Positions 25,529 to 35,248 of a stretch of DNA of 64,000 nucleotides are shown in pieces; position 1 is the first letter of the stretch; each line of letters begins with the position of its first letter. Under the pieces are notes generated by a model, which saw only the letters and a program-made list of their open reading frames with translations, was not told the origin of the DNA and searched no databases. The stretch is from Oligoflexus tunisiensis. Its GTDB lineage: Bacteria > Bdellovibrionota_B > Oligoflexia > Oligoflexales > Oligoflexaceae. Made by a program: the position numbers and the translations under genes. The stretch covers positions 2,502,471-2,566,470 of the forward strand of contig NZ_BDFO01000001.1 of NCBI RefSeq assembly GCF_001748245.1, read 5' to 3'.

Positions 25529-28500
25529 TTAGAACTGGCTGATCAGGACGTTCAGTGTGGTCAGAAGTGCTGACAGGTTGTCAGAATCTTCGACGGCCAT
25601 ATTGAAGATGCGTGTATCCAGCATTTCAATATCAGAGAATTTACCCAGGCCGCTCAACACGATTTTCGCTTCACGTGTGTTGCGATCTTCGGTCGTGTCG
25701 CCCGTAACGGCAGCGGCTTCCTTCTTCAGGTAGCTGCGGAGCAGAACCTTTTGAGCCGGTTGCAGCTTGCTCAGGCCTTGAGCCTTCAGGAACTCAGCGG
25801 CTGCTGTAAACATGCGCTCATCAGCCGAGGTCAAGGAGTCCAAAGAGGACAACGTGGTCTTAAGGGTCTCAAGAGTCGATTCCAACTTAGCAGGATCGTT
25901 GGTCGCCGAATAAGTTCTGTAGGACGCGTTCAACTGAGTAATCTGGACATAGGTCCGGATGATTTGAGCGGCTACACCTGAGTCGGCATAGAGAACTTCA
26001 TTCGCCGTATTGGTTGCGTACCAGATCGGAGAATCCGACTTGCCGGGGCCCTGTTCAAATACCGAGAGACTTCTCTCTTTCTTAGGCTGCATGGCGTAAG
26101 CAAAGCCAAGAGATTCTGAAAGAGGATGCAGACCTTCGCTATACAGCAGGTACAGATAGCCCGAAAGCATGCCGACGGATTCCTGGTAGTGCTGCAGCGT
26201 TTTATCCTTCAGGAGTTTATCATCCAGAAGCTCACCTTTGGTGCCGACCAGGAGCTTGGTCCAGGCATCCTGATACAGTTCTTCAGCAAACCATGGATAG
26301 TCAAGGAAGTTCGTTGAGCCAACACCAGCTTCTTCGGCCACCAGCAACGAGCTCACGCGACTGGTCAACGTAAAGGCCATGTACGACTTCAAGAGCGAGG
26401 TACCTGACGAATAGCGTGGGTCGAGGTCCGCATCATAAGTTGCAAACGCCAACTGCTTCCACTTATCGGCAGCCGCTGCTGGGTCAAGGTCCAATTCCAA
26501 ACCGGTGAGCTCGATACCGCGATCTTCAAACTTCATGGTGCTCACGTTTGCTGCATAAGGCTTTTCCAGATTGGTCAAAGCTTTCTCAGCATGAAGAGCG
26601 GCGTCCTTACAGTTTTGGACGGTAATCTGGTTTTCTTCGAAGATGCGCTGACGCAGGGGCACGAACTCGAGAACGTCAACCACTTTCCCTTGAGCATCCT
26701 GGATGACACAGACGCGGCTTGGAAGATCCATCACTTCGCGACCGAACTTGAAAATCTCATTCACTGCAGCGTAGTAGCTCTTCAGGAGTTCACGATCGCG
26801 TTCGCGGGAATTCTCGATGATTCGCTCAAGAGCGGCTTTCTTCTCCTCAGCGGTTGTGCCGTTGAGTTTCTCAAAGAAAACGCCGGCCTGATTGCGAACC
26901 AGGAAGCGGAAATATTCCTGGATCTGCTTGAAGTGATCAAGGTAGCTCAACGAACGAATAGCGCCGCTGAAGCCCTTGTTATTATACCGATAGCCGTTCT
27001 GGATCAGGTCAGCGTGAATTTGGGAGATCGCCCACTTCACATATTTTTCAGGTGTCGAACCAACATCCCAACGCGTACACATAGGGTCGTAGGTGGGAAT
27101 GTTTTGAGGCGCACCTTCCCTAAAGTCGAACTCATAGTCCGTACACATCTTGAAGGGTCTCAGTTCCTTGCCCTGCTTGCGAGCCGCGGCGAACATGCTT
27201 TGATTCTTGGGAACGGTGATAAATTGCTTGTCCGTTGTTTCCACCTGACGGCCATAGAGGAAACGGATCGCAGCCACATCATAAGGACCAGCTTTGCTGA
27301 AGAGGTCGAAGTCGCGATCAGGATAATCCATAACGGTCGAGGATGGGTAGGCGATGGTGCCATCGGCATTGCGCGCCTGGTTTTCGACGGAGTCGCTCGA
27401 ACCCGAGAAGTTGTGGCCCAAACCAAGGTTGTGGCCGACTTCGTGGATCAGTGTCGAAGTCAAGAGATCACGCATCAGAGGTTGAGCACACTCGAGAATG
27501 GCTTCCTCTTCGCCGTCCACGTTCAAAACACTGGAATCAGCGGTGTGTTCGGCTTTCAGACGCGCCAGGTAATCAGCGAATTTCGTGTTGCCGGAGGCAC
27601 AAACGCGACGAATTTTCTCCCAGCTGTTGGCCACCGAAGCGACAGCACCATATTCACATTTAGGACCATTCTTGGTGAAGATGGATTGCCTGTCTTTCTT
27701 GGCGTTTTCAGATTTCTGTTCAGCATTGTATTCATCAATGGCCTCCAACAGAACGTTGGAACCAAAAATTTTGACTTTCATGCTGCTGTCGATTTCAGCC
27801 GCAAACATGTCTTTCTGGTCAATATAATTTTTGAGGCGGGCAACGTGGCCGAGGTTCGGGGTCAAAGTGTTCATAAGACCGCCGCCGAGCACGTACTTGT
27901 CGCTTTCGGCGAAGGCTGAAATTTGCTGAACGGCTTTGTCATCGTAGAGGCCAAGCTCGTTACGAACAAAGTTGCGGATGCTGGTAATCAAACCTTCGCG
28001 ATAGGCGCGCAGGTAGATGTGGGTCGCAGCCGAGTATGTTTCGCCAGTACGAGTATCCTGAACGGAGGGACCAAAGCCCAGGAGGTTGCCAGAATCGATT
28101 TCATAGCCATAAAGAACGATGGTGTTGTAACGAACGTCACCGAGTTCCACACGCTCATCGGCCAGACGCACGCGAATGCCGGTGTTGGCCTCCTGGAAGG
28201 CATCATCCCAGGCCTGAATAGCGGCTTTGGTTGCGTCCAGGAACTCAGGATCGTTCGGACTGTTTTGGGACAAGTGATAAACGATCTCACCGTTTTCTGG
28301 ATAGAAGCGGGTCGCATAGATCAAACGGTCAATATCCGGATCCTGGCTTTGCAGAGCGCCATGGATAACGGTGCGACGCTGTGTGAAGATGTGGAACATC
28401 TTGGCGTCATCAGCGAACAAAGTCTGGCCTTCCACCTTGCGGTTGGATTTTGCCAACGAATACTTGTAGGTGTTGCCGCTCGAGGATTCATAGATGGTAA

Positions 28501-29572
28501 AGGATACGTAGTCTTCGCTGAGCTCAAGTTTCTCGAGCTTGTTATCCAGCGTAAAGGCCTTGTCCAGACGGTCAGCGTTGTTGAAGTCAACAAGCGCGTA
28601 CTTACGCTCTTTCCAGAAAGGAGCGGAACCTTCCTTGTCACCCAGCATGTTTTCTTTCAAACGTGCATCGGAGCCGGCGGTTTCGGTCCTGAAGTCAACC
28701 CACTGCACGGGAATTTCAAGAGCGGTGATGGTCTTGGTCGGGTCAAGGACTTCCTGCTCTTTGGCGATGTTGAGGTCAACACCGAGGAGAGAGTTATTCG
28801 TACGGGCAAACTTGATCTTCAAGGCTGATTCCGTCGAACCCAGGATTTCTTCAGACGAAATGGAACGACCCACCAGAGTCTTGGTGAAGAACCATTCATC
28901 GTTAGGATTGAAGAAGTCGGCGGTCAGCAGGTCAGGTTTTGCTGGAGCGTCGAAATATTTCACCTGGCCCGGATTCACTTTGAAGTGAGAGGCCTGATTC
29001 AGGAAATCACGTTTATAGGTATTGAGCTGACGGGTAGGCTTGCCGCGCTCGTCTTTCACCTGTTCCACTGTGAAGAGAGAGATGGGCAGACCCATCAAAG
29101 GAACTTCATACTGGCCATTGCCGATTTCAGTGGCAAAGGTCAATTCCTGGCTGGGGATGTCAGATTTCGCCGCTACCTTGGAAAGGATTACGTGGTAGTC
29201 AGTGAAACTATATTTGAAGGTGTACTCAAAATTCTCCCGACCGTAGAAGTTAAAGTCGGAAATGTCGATTCCAGCGAACAGACCTTCTTCGATTTCGAAT
29301 TCAACCGCATCAAGATTGTTGATCTTGTCGAATCCATTCAAAGTCAGGAGTTCGTCAGCGCGCGACGTTTGTCCTTTGAATCGCTTGGCGCCAGTCTTGA
29401 CTTTGAATGTGTCCCCTTCGAATTGCGTGATTTCGTAAAGGTTGTCCCCTGAGCCCTGAGTAAATCGCAGACCGCGCTTTTTTTCGCAGCCGGTCTGGCC
29501 CAGGCCGATCACAAAACTGCCGGCGAGTGCCAGCGTTTGGATCGCTCCAAATGTTCCCCTAAACATCGTCAT
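25529..29572 (-). CDS. Very large zinc metalloprotease-like lipoprotein (metzincin type)
   Basis: The 1347-aa protein carries a lipoprotein signal (GLGQTGC, Cys29). The zinc site is HEVGHNLGLGH at residues 710-720, with the Met-turn SSTVMDYPD about 30 residues later: the metzincin arrangement HExxHxxGxxH plus Met. Roughly 450 residues of strand-rich sequence precede the catalytic core and about 600 residues of mostly helical sequence follow it. Proteins of this kind (EcxA/DUF5117-related) are secreted or surface zinc proteases. AAGGA precedes ATG 29572. A barrel gene lies 54 bases upstream in the same operon. Confidence 0.85.
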   Translation of the reverse strand: MTMFRGTFGAIQTLALAGSFVIGLGQTGCEKKRGLRFTQGSGDNLYEITQFEGDTFKVKTGAKRFKGQTSRADELLTLNGFDKINNLDAVEFEIEEGLFAGIDISDFNFYGRENFEYTFKYSFTDYHVILSKVAAKSDIPSQELTFATEIGNGQYEVPLMGLPISLFTVEQVKDERGKPTRQLNTYKRDFLNQASHFKVNPGQVKYFDAPAKPDLLTADFFNPNDEWFFTKTLVGRSISSEEILGSTESALKIKFARTNNSLLGVDLNIAKEQEVLDPTKTITALEIPVQWVDFRTETAGSDARLKENMLGDKEGSAPFWKERKYALVDFNNADRLDKAFTLDNKLEKLELSEDYVSFTIYESSSGNTYKYSLAKSNRKVEGQTLFADDAKMFHIFTQRRTVIHGALQSQDPDIDRLIYATRFYPENGEIVYHLSQNSPNDPEFLDATKAAIQAWDDAFQEANTGIRVRLADERVELGDVRYNTIVLYGYEIDSGNLLGFGPSVQDTRTGETYSAATHIYLRAYREGLITSIRNFVRNELGLYDDKAVQQISAFAESDKYVLGGGLMNTLTPNLGHVARLKNYIDQKDMFAAEIDSSMKVKIFGSNVLLEAIDEYNAEQKSENAKKDRQSIFTKNGPKCEYGAVASVANSWEKIRRVCASGNTKFADYLARLKAEHTADSSVLNVDGEEEAILECAQPLMRDLLTSTLIHEVGHNLGLGHNFSGSSDSVENQARNADGTIAYPSSTVMDYPDRDFDLFSKAGPYDVAAIRFLYGRQVETTDKQFITVPKNQSMFAAARKQGKELRPFKMCTDYEFDFREGAPQNIPTYDPMCTRWDVGSTPEKYVKWAISQIHADLIQNGYRYNNKGFSGAIRSLSYLDHFKQIQEYFRFLVRNQAGVFFEKLNGTTAEEKKAALERIIENSRERDRELLKSYYAAVNEIFKFGREVMDLPSRVCVIQDAQGKVVDVLEFVPLRQRIFEENQITVQNCKDAALHAEKALTNLEKPYAANVSTMKFEDRGIELTGLELDLDPAAAADKWKQLAFATYDADLDPRYSSGTSLLKSYMAFTLTSRVSSLLVAEEAGVGSTNFLDYPWFAEELYQDAWTKLLVGTKGELLDDKLLKDKTLQHYQESVGMLSGYLYLLYSEGLHPLSESLGFAYAMQPKKERSLSVFEQGPGKSDSPIWYATNTANEVLYADSGVAAQIIRTYVQITQLNASYRTYSATNDPAKLESTLETLKTTLSSLDSLTSADERMFTAAAEFLKAQGLSKLQPAQKVLLRSYLKKEAAAVTGDTTEDRNTREAKIVLSGLGKFSDIEMLDTRIFNMAVEDSDNLSALLTTLNVLISQF

Positions 29573-29626
29573 ACGTAGTTCCTTTCCAATCAGCGAGGCA
29601 AGCCGCCTCTAGATCACCCTCGAGCA

Positions 29627-30475
29627 TTAAAACGTATAGGTCGCAGCCAGTTCATAAATGGTTGTCTGGAAATCATAGAGCGCGAATTGAACAGTCTGCG
29701 CATCGTAGCTATAAGCACGATTTTCAGTGCTTTCGCTGACGCTCACAGAGAGCTGCTCGTTCAAGTCGATGCCAGCAGCGATCTCGTGTTCGTAGCGCAT
29801 ATCCTGCCAGGTGCCGTTTGATTTCTGAACTTTCTTGAAGCCATAGTTGCCGGACAGCTGAATCATGTCCGTTATTTCCAGCAAGGCCGAGACAGAACTT
29901 CCAAGCGTGACCATGGTGTTCGGCCAGCCGGCTTCGGTCGCATCATATTCAAAAAAGTTACGGGCGCCGGTTCCGGAGAGACCAAGAGCCAGGCTCTTGC
30001 CAACCGGCAGGCCATTCCAGGTTCGAGTCAGGCCAGCGCCTGCACTGAGGGAGCCGCGATAGGAAAGATAATCGCGCATGTCTGCATTCGTGGGAGCCAC
30101 GACGGTCGCGCTGTAGCGAAAGGTCAAATCATCCGCGACATCGAATGCCTTGCTGGCATAAGTCAGCGCCGTGGTCGACCAGATGTTACGCTCCTCCAGA
30201 GCATCCAGATCACGGGAAACTCCGGTGGACAGGAGCAGGCTGCCGGAATCGGGGAGGGTATATCCCAGGTTGAATTCCATGGCCGCGATGGATTGATAGT
30301 AGGCCGAGTCCTCATCCGCGGCACTGCGCAGGTAGGAGGTGGATACCGACGGGTGCAAACCTATGGGCTTGCTTTCCACTTTTTCCGTCACCACCGTCTG
30401 AGCGGAGGCTGCTTGCAGACAGAATAATTGTCCGACGAGCCAGGTAGTTGGATACAGGAGTCTCGAGATCCGCAT
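29627..30475 (-). CDS. Outer-membrane beta-barrel protein
   Basis: This 282-aa protein has a Sec signal (LFCLQAASAQ) and then alternating amphipathic strands (SLLLSTGVSRDLD, LTFRYSATV, MIQLSGNYGFKKV, YELAATYTF). It ends in Phe, as BAM-assembled barrels do. Size suggests about 10-12 strands. It is translated just ahead of the giant metalloprotease lipoprotein and may display, export or stabilise it. No transporter family is recognised. Confidence 0.7.
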   Translation of the reverse strand: MRISRLLYPTTWLVGQLFCLQAASAQTVVTEKVESKPIGLHPSVSTSYLRSAADEDSAYYQSIAAMEFNLGYTLPDSGSLLLSTGVSRDLDALEERNIWSTTALTYASKAFDVADDLTFRYSATVVAPTNADMRDYLSYRGSLSAGAGLTRTWNGLPVGKSLALGLSGTGARNFFEYDATEAGWPNTMVTLGSSVSALLEITDMIQLSGNYGFKKVQKSNGTWQDMRYEHEIAAGIDLNEQLSVSVSESTENRAYSYDAQTVQFALYDFQTTIYELAATYTF

Positions 30476-30773
30476 ATCAGCCTCTTCATCTTCGGTCGGC
30501 CATCCAGCCAGTCCGGTTGGCTAAAAAAAAGCCCTTGCGAGCTTTGAGCAACAGTTTGCGGATTAATAAATCTTAATTGAGGGACATTCAACTACATTTT
30601 TGTCGTAACTGAATATTGCTGCCTCAGCTTGATCAAATCAAAAGAGCTTCTTGGACACATTTATAATCGATTGGAATTATTGAAAAATTGCGGGGTGAAA
30701 TCCGCGTCAAAAAAGCTTGACTCCGGATTTCGTTTGGCTTAAAACAGTCAAATCGACGTCCTGAGGGACGATT
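30476..30773. other. AT-rich divergent intergenic region
   Basis: These 298 bases separate the barrel/metalloprotease operon from the next plus-strand gene. A perfect TATAAT (30662-30667) is present but has no clear -35 at 16-18 bases. GCGG/CCGC (about 30690-30705) forms a short stem followed by an A-run. No gene is seen. Confidence 0.35.
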
Positions 30774-31397
30774 GTGGGTGTCCTTTTAGCTGCTGCTGGG
30801 TGTGAAATGCTGCTTCTGTTGACCTCCTTGACTTCCCAACCTTTGATGCCGGTTCTCTCCAGAATCATTCAATATTTCTGTATACTTATGGCTTTAGTTG
30901 CCTGTGGCTCCCAGCCGACAGAGAATGATAGCCCGGTCGTCAAACCGGAGTCGAGCTTTGCCGCTGACCTGATGCCGCTGGTCGCGGCCTATGAGGCCGA
31001 GGCTGTCATGGCCGGCGCGCCAGTCGCTCCGGAGTTTCGTCGCCAACTGGTTCAGGTTGACTGGCAAAATGATTTAGGAACGCAAGGGGGTGAGACTGTG
31101 TTGGGACGCTGTGAGCGCCTGAACGAAAATCATCCGGACCCGGACATGAGATTTCGGACGATCCGAATTCGGCGTCCGGATGCGAGAGGATATGTAGGTT
31201 CGACCCGAATGGATGCCCTGACGCTCCGAACCGTGGTTTATCATGAACTGGGCCATTGTCTGCATGATTTTCGTGGGCATCTGCCTGAGACAACGCATCA
31301 GCTCATGAGCGCCTCGCTTCCGAAAGAGCGCTTTCAATCCTTCCAGGCCCTCCTTCAGCAGCATTTTTCACTGCTGAAGACAAAGCATAAACACTGA
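30774..31397 (+). CDS. Small exported metalloprotease-like lipoprotein
   Basis: This 207-aa protein contains VVYHELGHCLHDFRGH, an HExxH zinc motif with further His residues, followed by LMSASLP as a possible Met-turn. LMALVACGS is a lipobox, which fits a start at ATG 30846 (20-residue signal). However, the good ribosome site (GAGGG, six bases) belongs to GTG 30774, which adds 24 hydrophobic residues. It is probably a periplasmic or surface zinc protease. Its stop is one base from the convergent TPR-like gene. Confidence 0.65.
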   Translation: MGVLLAAAGCEMLLLLTSLTSQPLMPVLSRIIQYFCILMALVACGSQPTENDSPVVKPESSFAADLMPLVAAYEAEAVMAGAPVAPEFRRQLVQVDWQNDLGTQGGETVLGRCERLNENHPDPDMRFRTIRIRRPDARGYVGSTRMDALTLRTVVYHELGHCLHDFRGHLPETTHQLMSASLPKERFQSFQALLQQHFSLLKTKHKH

Positions 31398-31398
31398 A

Positions 31399-32340
31399 TC
31401 AGATGGTGGTCTGCTTGATGGCAGATTCCTCACGCACATCCTGCTGCTTCGCGGTGGTATAACCACAGGCGCGGGAGGGTTCTGAAGCCAGTCTTTCCGC
31501 ATCGTTCACGCAGACCTTGAGATTGATGTTTTCCGTTTTGCTGCTGGCCGCTTTATCCAGCAAAGCAAATCCTTCCTGTCCCAATGGGGTCCTGCGATCA
31601 CCCTTGGCCCGGCAGATCAGCGAAACCGCCAGCATGATGTCCGCACAGGCGTTCGCCCCATCAACAGCCACCCCTTCGCGGTGCATTTTGATCGATTTAT
31701 CCAGACTGCCCCGCACATCAAAGAGCCACTGCAGCAGCCACATATCCGGAACCAGACGATAGAACATTCCCAGACCATAGCGCACACTGCCCTGCATGGT
31801 GACGTTCGGCTGGAATTGATAGTTGACGTTGGAATTCATGACCTCATGCCACAACTTTTCCACGGTCCTGGCATTTTTAAGCGAAGCCAGGATTCCATCG
31901 ATACTGCTGATGCTGCCGATGGCGGAACCCAGAAATAATTTGCACAGGGGTTGTGAAGGATCGATTTTTAAGCAGGTTTCAGTGGCTTTTTTGCCTTTGG
32001 CGAAAATTTCCCGGGCCTGGGGCAGGTCCTTCTCATTCGTGTAGGAGGAACCCCACTGAAACGCTGTGCTGCCCAATATCCAATAGCCATCGACCCAGCG
32101 GGGATTGGTCTTCAATATGGTTTCCGTGATCTCGAAACTGCGGGCGAGCTGTTCGCGGGTCAGGTTTTTTTGCTCGCGGCTGTCACTGTAAAGAGTCCAG
32201 TATTCCTGATAAAGCTCCGGACGCTTTCTCAGAGGTTCCCAGTTGATTTCGTATTCCTTGTACTCCTTCCCGAACAGCACAGCTTCGTTCAGTCCCAACG
32301 CAACCGCCCACAGAATCCCCAGGATGCGCAGAAAACTCAT
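31399..32340 (-). CDS. Exported TPR-like protein
   Basis: This 313-aa protein has an N-terminal hydrophobic signal (FLRILGILWAVALGLNEAVLF). Helical pairs follow that look like tetratricopeptide repeats (RSFEITETILKTNPRWVDGYWILGS, split from AREIFAKGKKATETCLKIDP). TPR proteins scaffold protein contacts; this one would act in the periplasm or at the membrane. The later segment YGLGMFYRLVPDMWLLQWLF is unusually aromatic. It vaguely resembles TRAP-transporter T-components. AGGA precedes ATG 32340. Partner unknown. Confidence 0.55.
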   Translation of the reverse strand: MSFLRILGILWAVALGLNEAVLFGKEYKEYEINWEPLRKRPELYQEYWTLYSDSREQKNLTREQLARSFEITETILKTNPRWVDGYWILGSTAFQWGSSYTNEKDLPQAREIFAKGKKATETCLKIDPSQPLCKLFLGSAIGSISSIDGILASLKNARTVEKLWHEVMNSNVNYQFQPNVTMQGSVRYGLGMFYRLVPDMWLLQWLFDVRGSLDKSIKMHREGVAVDGANACADIMLAVSLICRAKGDRRTPLGQEGFALLDKAASSKTENINLKVCVNDAERLASEPSRACGYTTAKQQDVREESAIKQTTI

Positions 32341-32575
32341 GGTGTTATCCTTTGCTCGAGGTCATTACCCCTGCGTATGAATTCACCAATCCATTTCGGA
32401 AGGGTAAGTTTTCACTTGAGGGCGGTGGGAAGCTGGATCGAAAAAGCATCGGGATTGGAGCGGGATTGGTGAAAGGACCAAAAGCGGGAATCGCGTGGAC
32501 AGCCGGTTGCCATCAATATTCAGGACCGTTGGCCGATACCATAAGCGAATCCCACGCATGGAAGGTGATCACGTC

Positions 32576-35248
32576 ATGTCATCGGGTCAACTCAAACGCA
32601 CATCCTGGCCTTGCCTCTGGCTTGTCCTTCTGCTGACTGCCCTGCCGGGCTTGGCAGCCGTGCCGGAAGTGGGATCGGGTGATGTGCGTGAGCTGCTCCT
32701 GAGCCGGAGTATTTCCATTCTGGAGGATCGTTCCAGCCAGCTCACCGTGGATGATATACGGTCCGGCCGCCATGATCATGAGTTTCAAGCCGCCACGCGT
32801 GATTTTCCAGGTCTTCACAATGCCACGGGTACATTCTGGGTCAGGCTTTCGATTCAAAATAACAAAAATGAAGCCCGTGATCTGATTCTGGAGAACCGTT
32901 ATCCTCTGCTGGATTATTTGACTCTTTATCAATTTGCGGCTGATGGCGGACGCCAGGAACTGACTCTGGGTGACGAGGTGGCCTATGAGAACAGGCCGGT
33001 GGCCTTTCGCTATCCGGTTTATCCCATTCATCTGGAACCAGGCCGCAACAACTTTATCATGAAGATGCAAAACAAGGGCCCCTTCGTCATCAGTCTTTTC
33101 CTTTGGGATGGGAAAAACTTTGACAACTATGCGCGGCGCGATAACCTTGTGCTGGGACTGCTCAACGGCAGCGTCATCGTGCTCATGCTCTATAACATGT
33201 TCCTGATGTTCTCGTTCCGCAGTCAGACCTATCTGGTTTATGTGCTCTATCTGCTGACATTCCTGGCCACGCAGCTTGGTCTCCAGGCCACCGCCAACGA
33301 ATGGATCGGCGGTGATTTCGGTCACTGGATCATGAATCGAGGCTGGCTGATCCTCTCGTGCCTCAGCCTTGCCTTTTCCTGTCTCTTTGCCCTGCGTTTT
33401 TTGAATATGCATAAGCACATGCCCCATTGGCGAAGGTGGATGCTCTTTCTGATCTTTGCGCACCTCGCCATGACCGTGCATGGTTTCTTTGCCGACTATG
33501 CCCTGCTGGGGCTTGAGCTCACGTATTCCACTGTGGTTGTCAGCGTGACTCTGATTGCGTCCGGTCTGACTGCCAGCTGGCGCGGCTTCCGTCCGGCGAT
33601 TTTTTATACGCTCGCCTGGGCCTTTCTGTTGTTTGGAAATGTGGCGCTGGCCCTGATGTTCAACGGTCTCTTCCCCATGAACTTCTTCGCGCAATGGGGC
33701 AATCTGCTGGGTGGCGCGTTGGAAGTGGCGCTTATGTCCCTGGCTCTGGGCAGCCGCATGAACTATATGCAGGCCCGTTCTGAACAAACCATCAAGACAC
33801 TCAATATTGCACTCACCAAGCATATCGAGGAAGTGGAACACATCGTTGCCGAACGGACGCAAACCATTCGCTCGATCATTGATCATGTGAAGAGCGGTTT
33901 CTTTACCATCAACAGTCAGCTGGAAGTGGAAGCCGGATTTACCAAAGCCTGCTATCGGTTGCTGGGTGATCGGATTCGGGATCAGGCTTCGATCCTGGAT
34001 GTGCTGGGCCTGGAGGGTTCGCGGCGCAGTATTTTTCAAATGACCGTGCAACAGGTTTTTGCCGATAGCATGCCGGAAGAAGTCAGCCTTACCCAGATCC
34101 CGAGGAATTTTCGCATCGGGGACAGCATTCTGATCCTGGAAGGCGGGCTGATTCGCGATGACGATGGCAAACCCAAGGCCATCCTCTTTACCGTGAACGA
34201 CATCACCAAGCTGCGCATGAAACAGCGTGAAGCGCTGCGCAGTTCGATGCTGATCAAGATTCTGAAGAACATGGACGCCTTCCGCTCCTTTATCAAGATC
34301 ACACGGGAGAATCTGAAGCATCTGCGTGATCCGGAAGTGCGAAGCAAGCAAAAGATGGCAGCCTTTATCCTGCATACGCTCAAAGGCAACTGTCTGATCT
34401 TCAATATGAAGGCGCAGGCCGACCGCATTCACAAGCTGGAGGAGGCGGACGCCCTGCAGGTCGCGGATATCGAGGCTCTGGAGCGGAGTTTTCAGCTCTT
34501 CCTGAACCGTCATGCGGATATCCTGAGCATCAATTGGGATGATGAGCATGACGAGGATGTGGTGCTGAAGCATTCGACTCTGCGCAATCTCAGGCAGGAA
34601 TTGAATCGCCTGGGTGTGTCACAGGAGTTTTTAGGTTTCTTTGATCGATGGGTGCAAAGCATTACGGCGCGTTCCGCCCGGAGCCTTCTGGGTCCGATCG
34701 TTGATGATGTGCAGCAGCTGGCCCGGCGCAGTGGACGCAAGGTTCAGTTCGATCTGCAGGGAGCGGATGTCAAGATTTATTCCGATACGGAAAAGCACCT
34801 GATCAAAAACCTTGTCCATCTTGTGCGCAATGCGGTGGTGCATGGCATCGAACCGGATCGCGGGGACAAGCCCGCGCGCGGGACGGTCGTCCTGAAGTTC
34901 CGGGCGGAAAAGGAGCTCCTGGAAATTCGCTGCAAGGATGATGGCCTGGGCATCGATCGCGATCAGATCGTGCGCCTGATCGTGGAAAAGGGTCTGGCCG
35001 GGGCGCAGAATATCGAAAATAAATCCATTTCTGAGCTGATTGACCTTCTTTCCCATGACGGCTTTAGCACGACGACGGAAGTGGATCTTTACTCCGGACG
35101 GGGTGTGGGTGTGGCGGCGGTTTATGGAGCGGTTCGCGCCTGTCGTGGAAGGATGGACATCAAAACCGAGCCGGGGCAGGGGACTGAGTTCATCATCACC
35201 GTGCCACGGGATGAGGAACCCTTCACGCCCAATCTGAAAGCTGTTTAA
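32576..35248 (+). CDS. 7TM-DISM receptor fused to a CheA-like (Hpt + ATPase) histidine kinase
   Basis: This 890-aa protein has a signal peptide, a periplasmic 7TMR-DISM extracellular domain (about 35-200), seven membrane helices (about 205-420), a coiled segment (HIEEVEHIVAERTQTIRSII), a PAS-like region (about 445-560) and an Hpt-type helix with phospho-His600 in HTLKGN. The C-terminal ATPase is CheA-like (HLVRNAVVHGIEPDRGDKPARG, RCKDDGLGID, GRGVGV). CheA uses a remote Hpt His exactly like this. It lacks a P5/CheW-binding domain. AAGGTGAT places the start at ATG 32576. The 3' end overlaps ppa by four bases, convergently. Confidence 0.85.
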   Translation: MSSGQLKRTSWPCLWLVLLLTALPGLAAVPEVGSGDVRELLLSRSISILEDRSSQLTVDDIRSGRHDHEFQAATRDFPGLHNATGTFWVRLSIQNNKNEARDLILENRYPLLDYLTLYQFAADGGRQELTLGDEVAYENRPVAFRYPVYPIHLEPGRNNFIMKMQNKGPFVISLFLWDGKNFDNYARRDNLVLGLLNGSVIVLMLYNMFLMFSFRSQTYLVYVLYLLTFLATQLGLQATANEWIGGDFGHWIMNRGWLILSCLSLAFSCLFALRFLNMHKHMPHWRRWMLFLIFAHLAMTVHGFFADYALLGLELTYSTVVVSVTLIASGLTASWRGFRPAIFYTLAWAFLLFGNVALALMFNGLFPMNFFAQWGNLLGGALEVALMSLALGSRMNYMQARSEQTIKTLNIALTKHIEEVEHIVAERTQTIRSIIDHVKSGFFTINSQLEVEAGFTKACYRLLGDRIRDQASILDVLGLEGSRRSIFQMTVQQVFADSMPEEVSLTQIPRNFRIGDSILILEGGLIRDDDGKPKAILFTVNDITKLRMKQREALRSSMLIKILKNMDAFRSFIKITRENLKHLRDPEVRSKQKMAAFILHTLKGNCLIFNMKAQADRIHKLEEADALQVADIEALERSFQLFLNRHADILSINWDDEHDEDVVLKHSTLRNLRQELNRLGVSQEFLGFFDRWVQSITARSARSLLGPIVDDVQQLARRSGRKVQFDLQGADVKIYSDTEKHLIKNLVHLVRNAVVHGIEPDRGDKPARGTVVLKFRAEKELLEIRCKDDGLGIDRDQIVRLIVEKGLAGAQNIENKSISELIDLLSHDGFSTTTEVDLYSGRGVGVAAVYGAVRACRGRMDIKTEPGQGTEFIITVPRDEEPFTPNLKAV

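Noticed and set aside
32579..34573. 664-codon open frame antisense to the 7TM-DISM kinase
   Set aside because: It lacks any domain pattern and is Gln/His-rich, typical of a shadow. The sense strand encodes a full multi-domain kinase.
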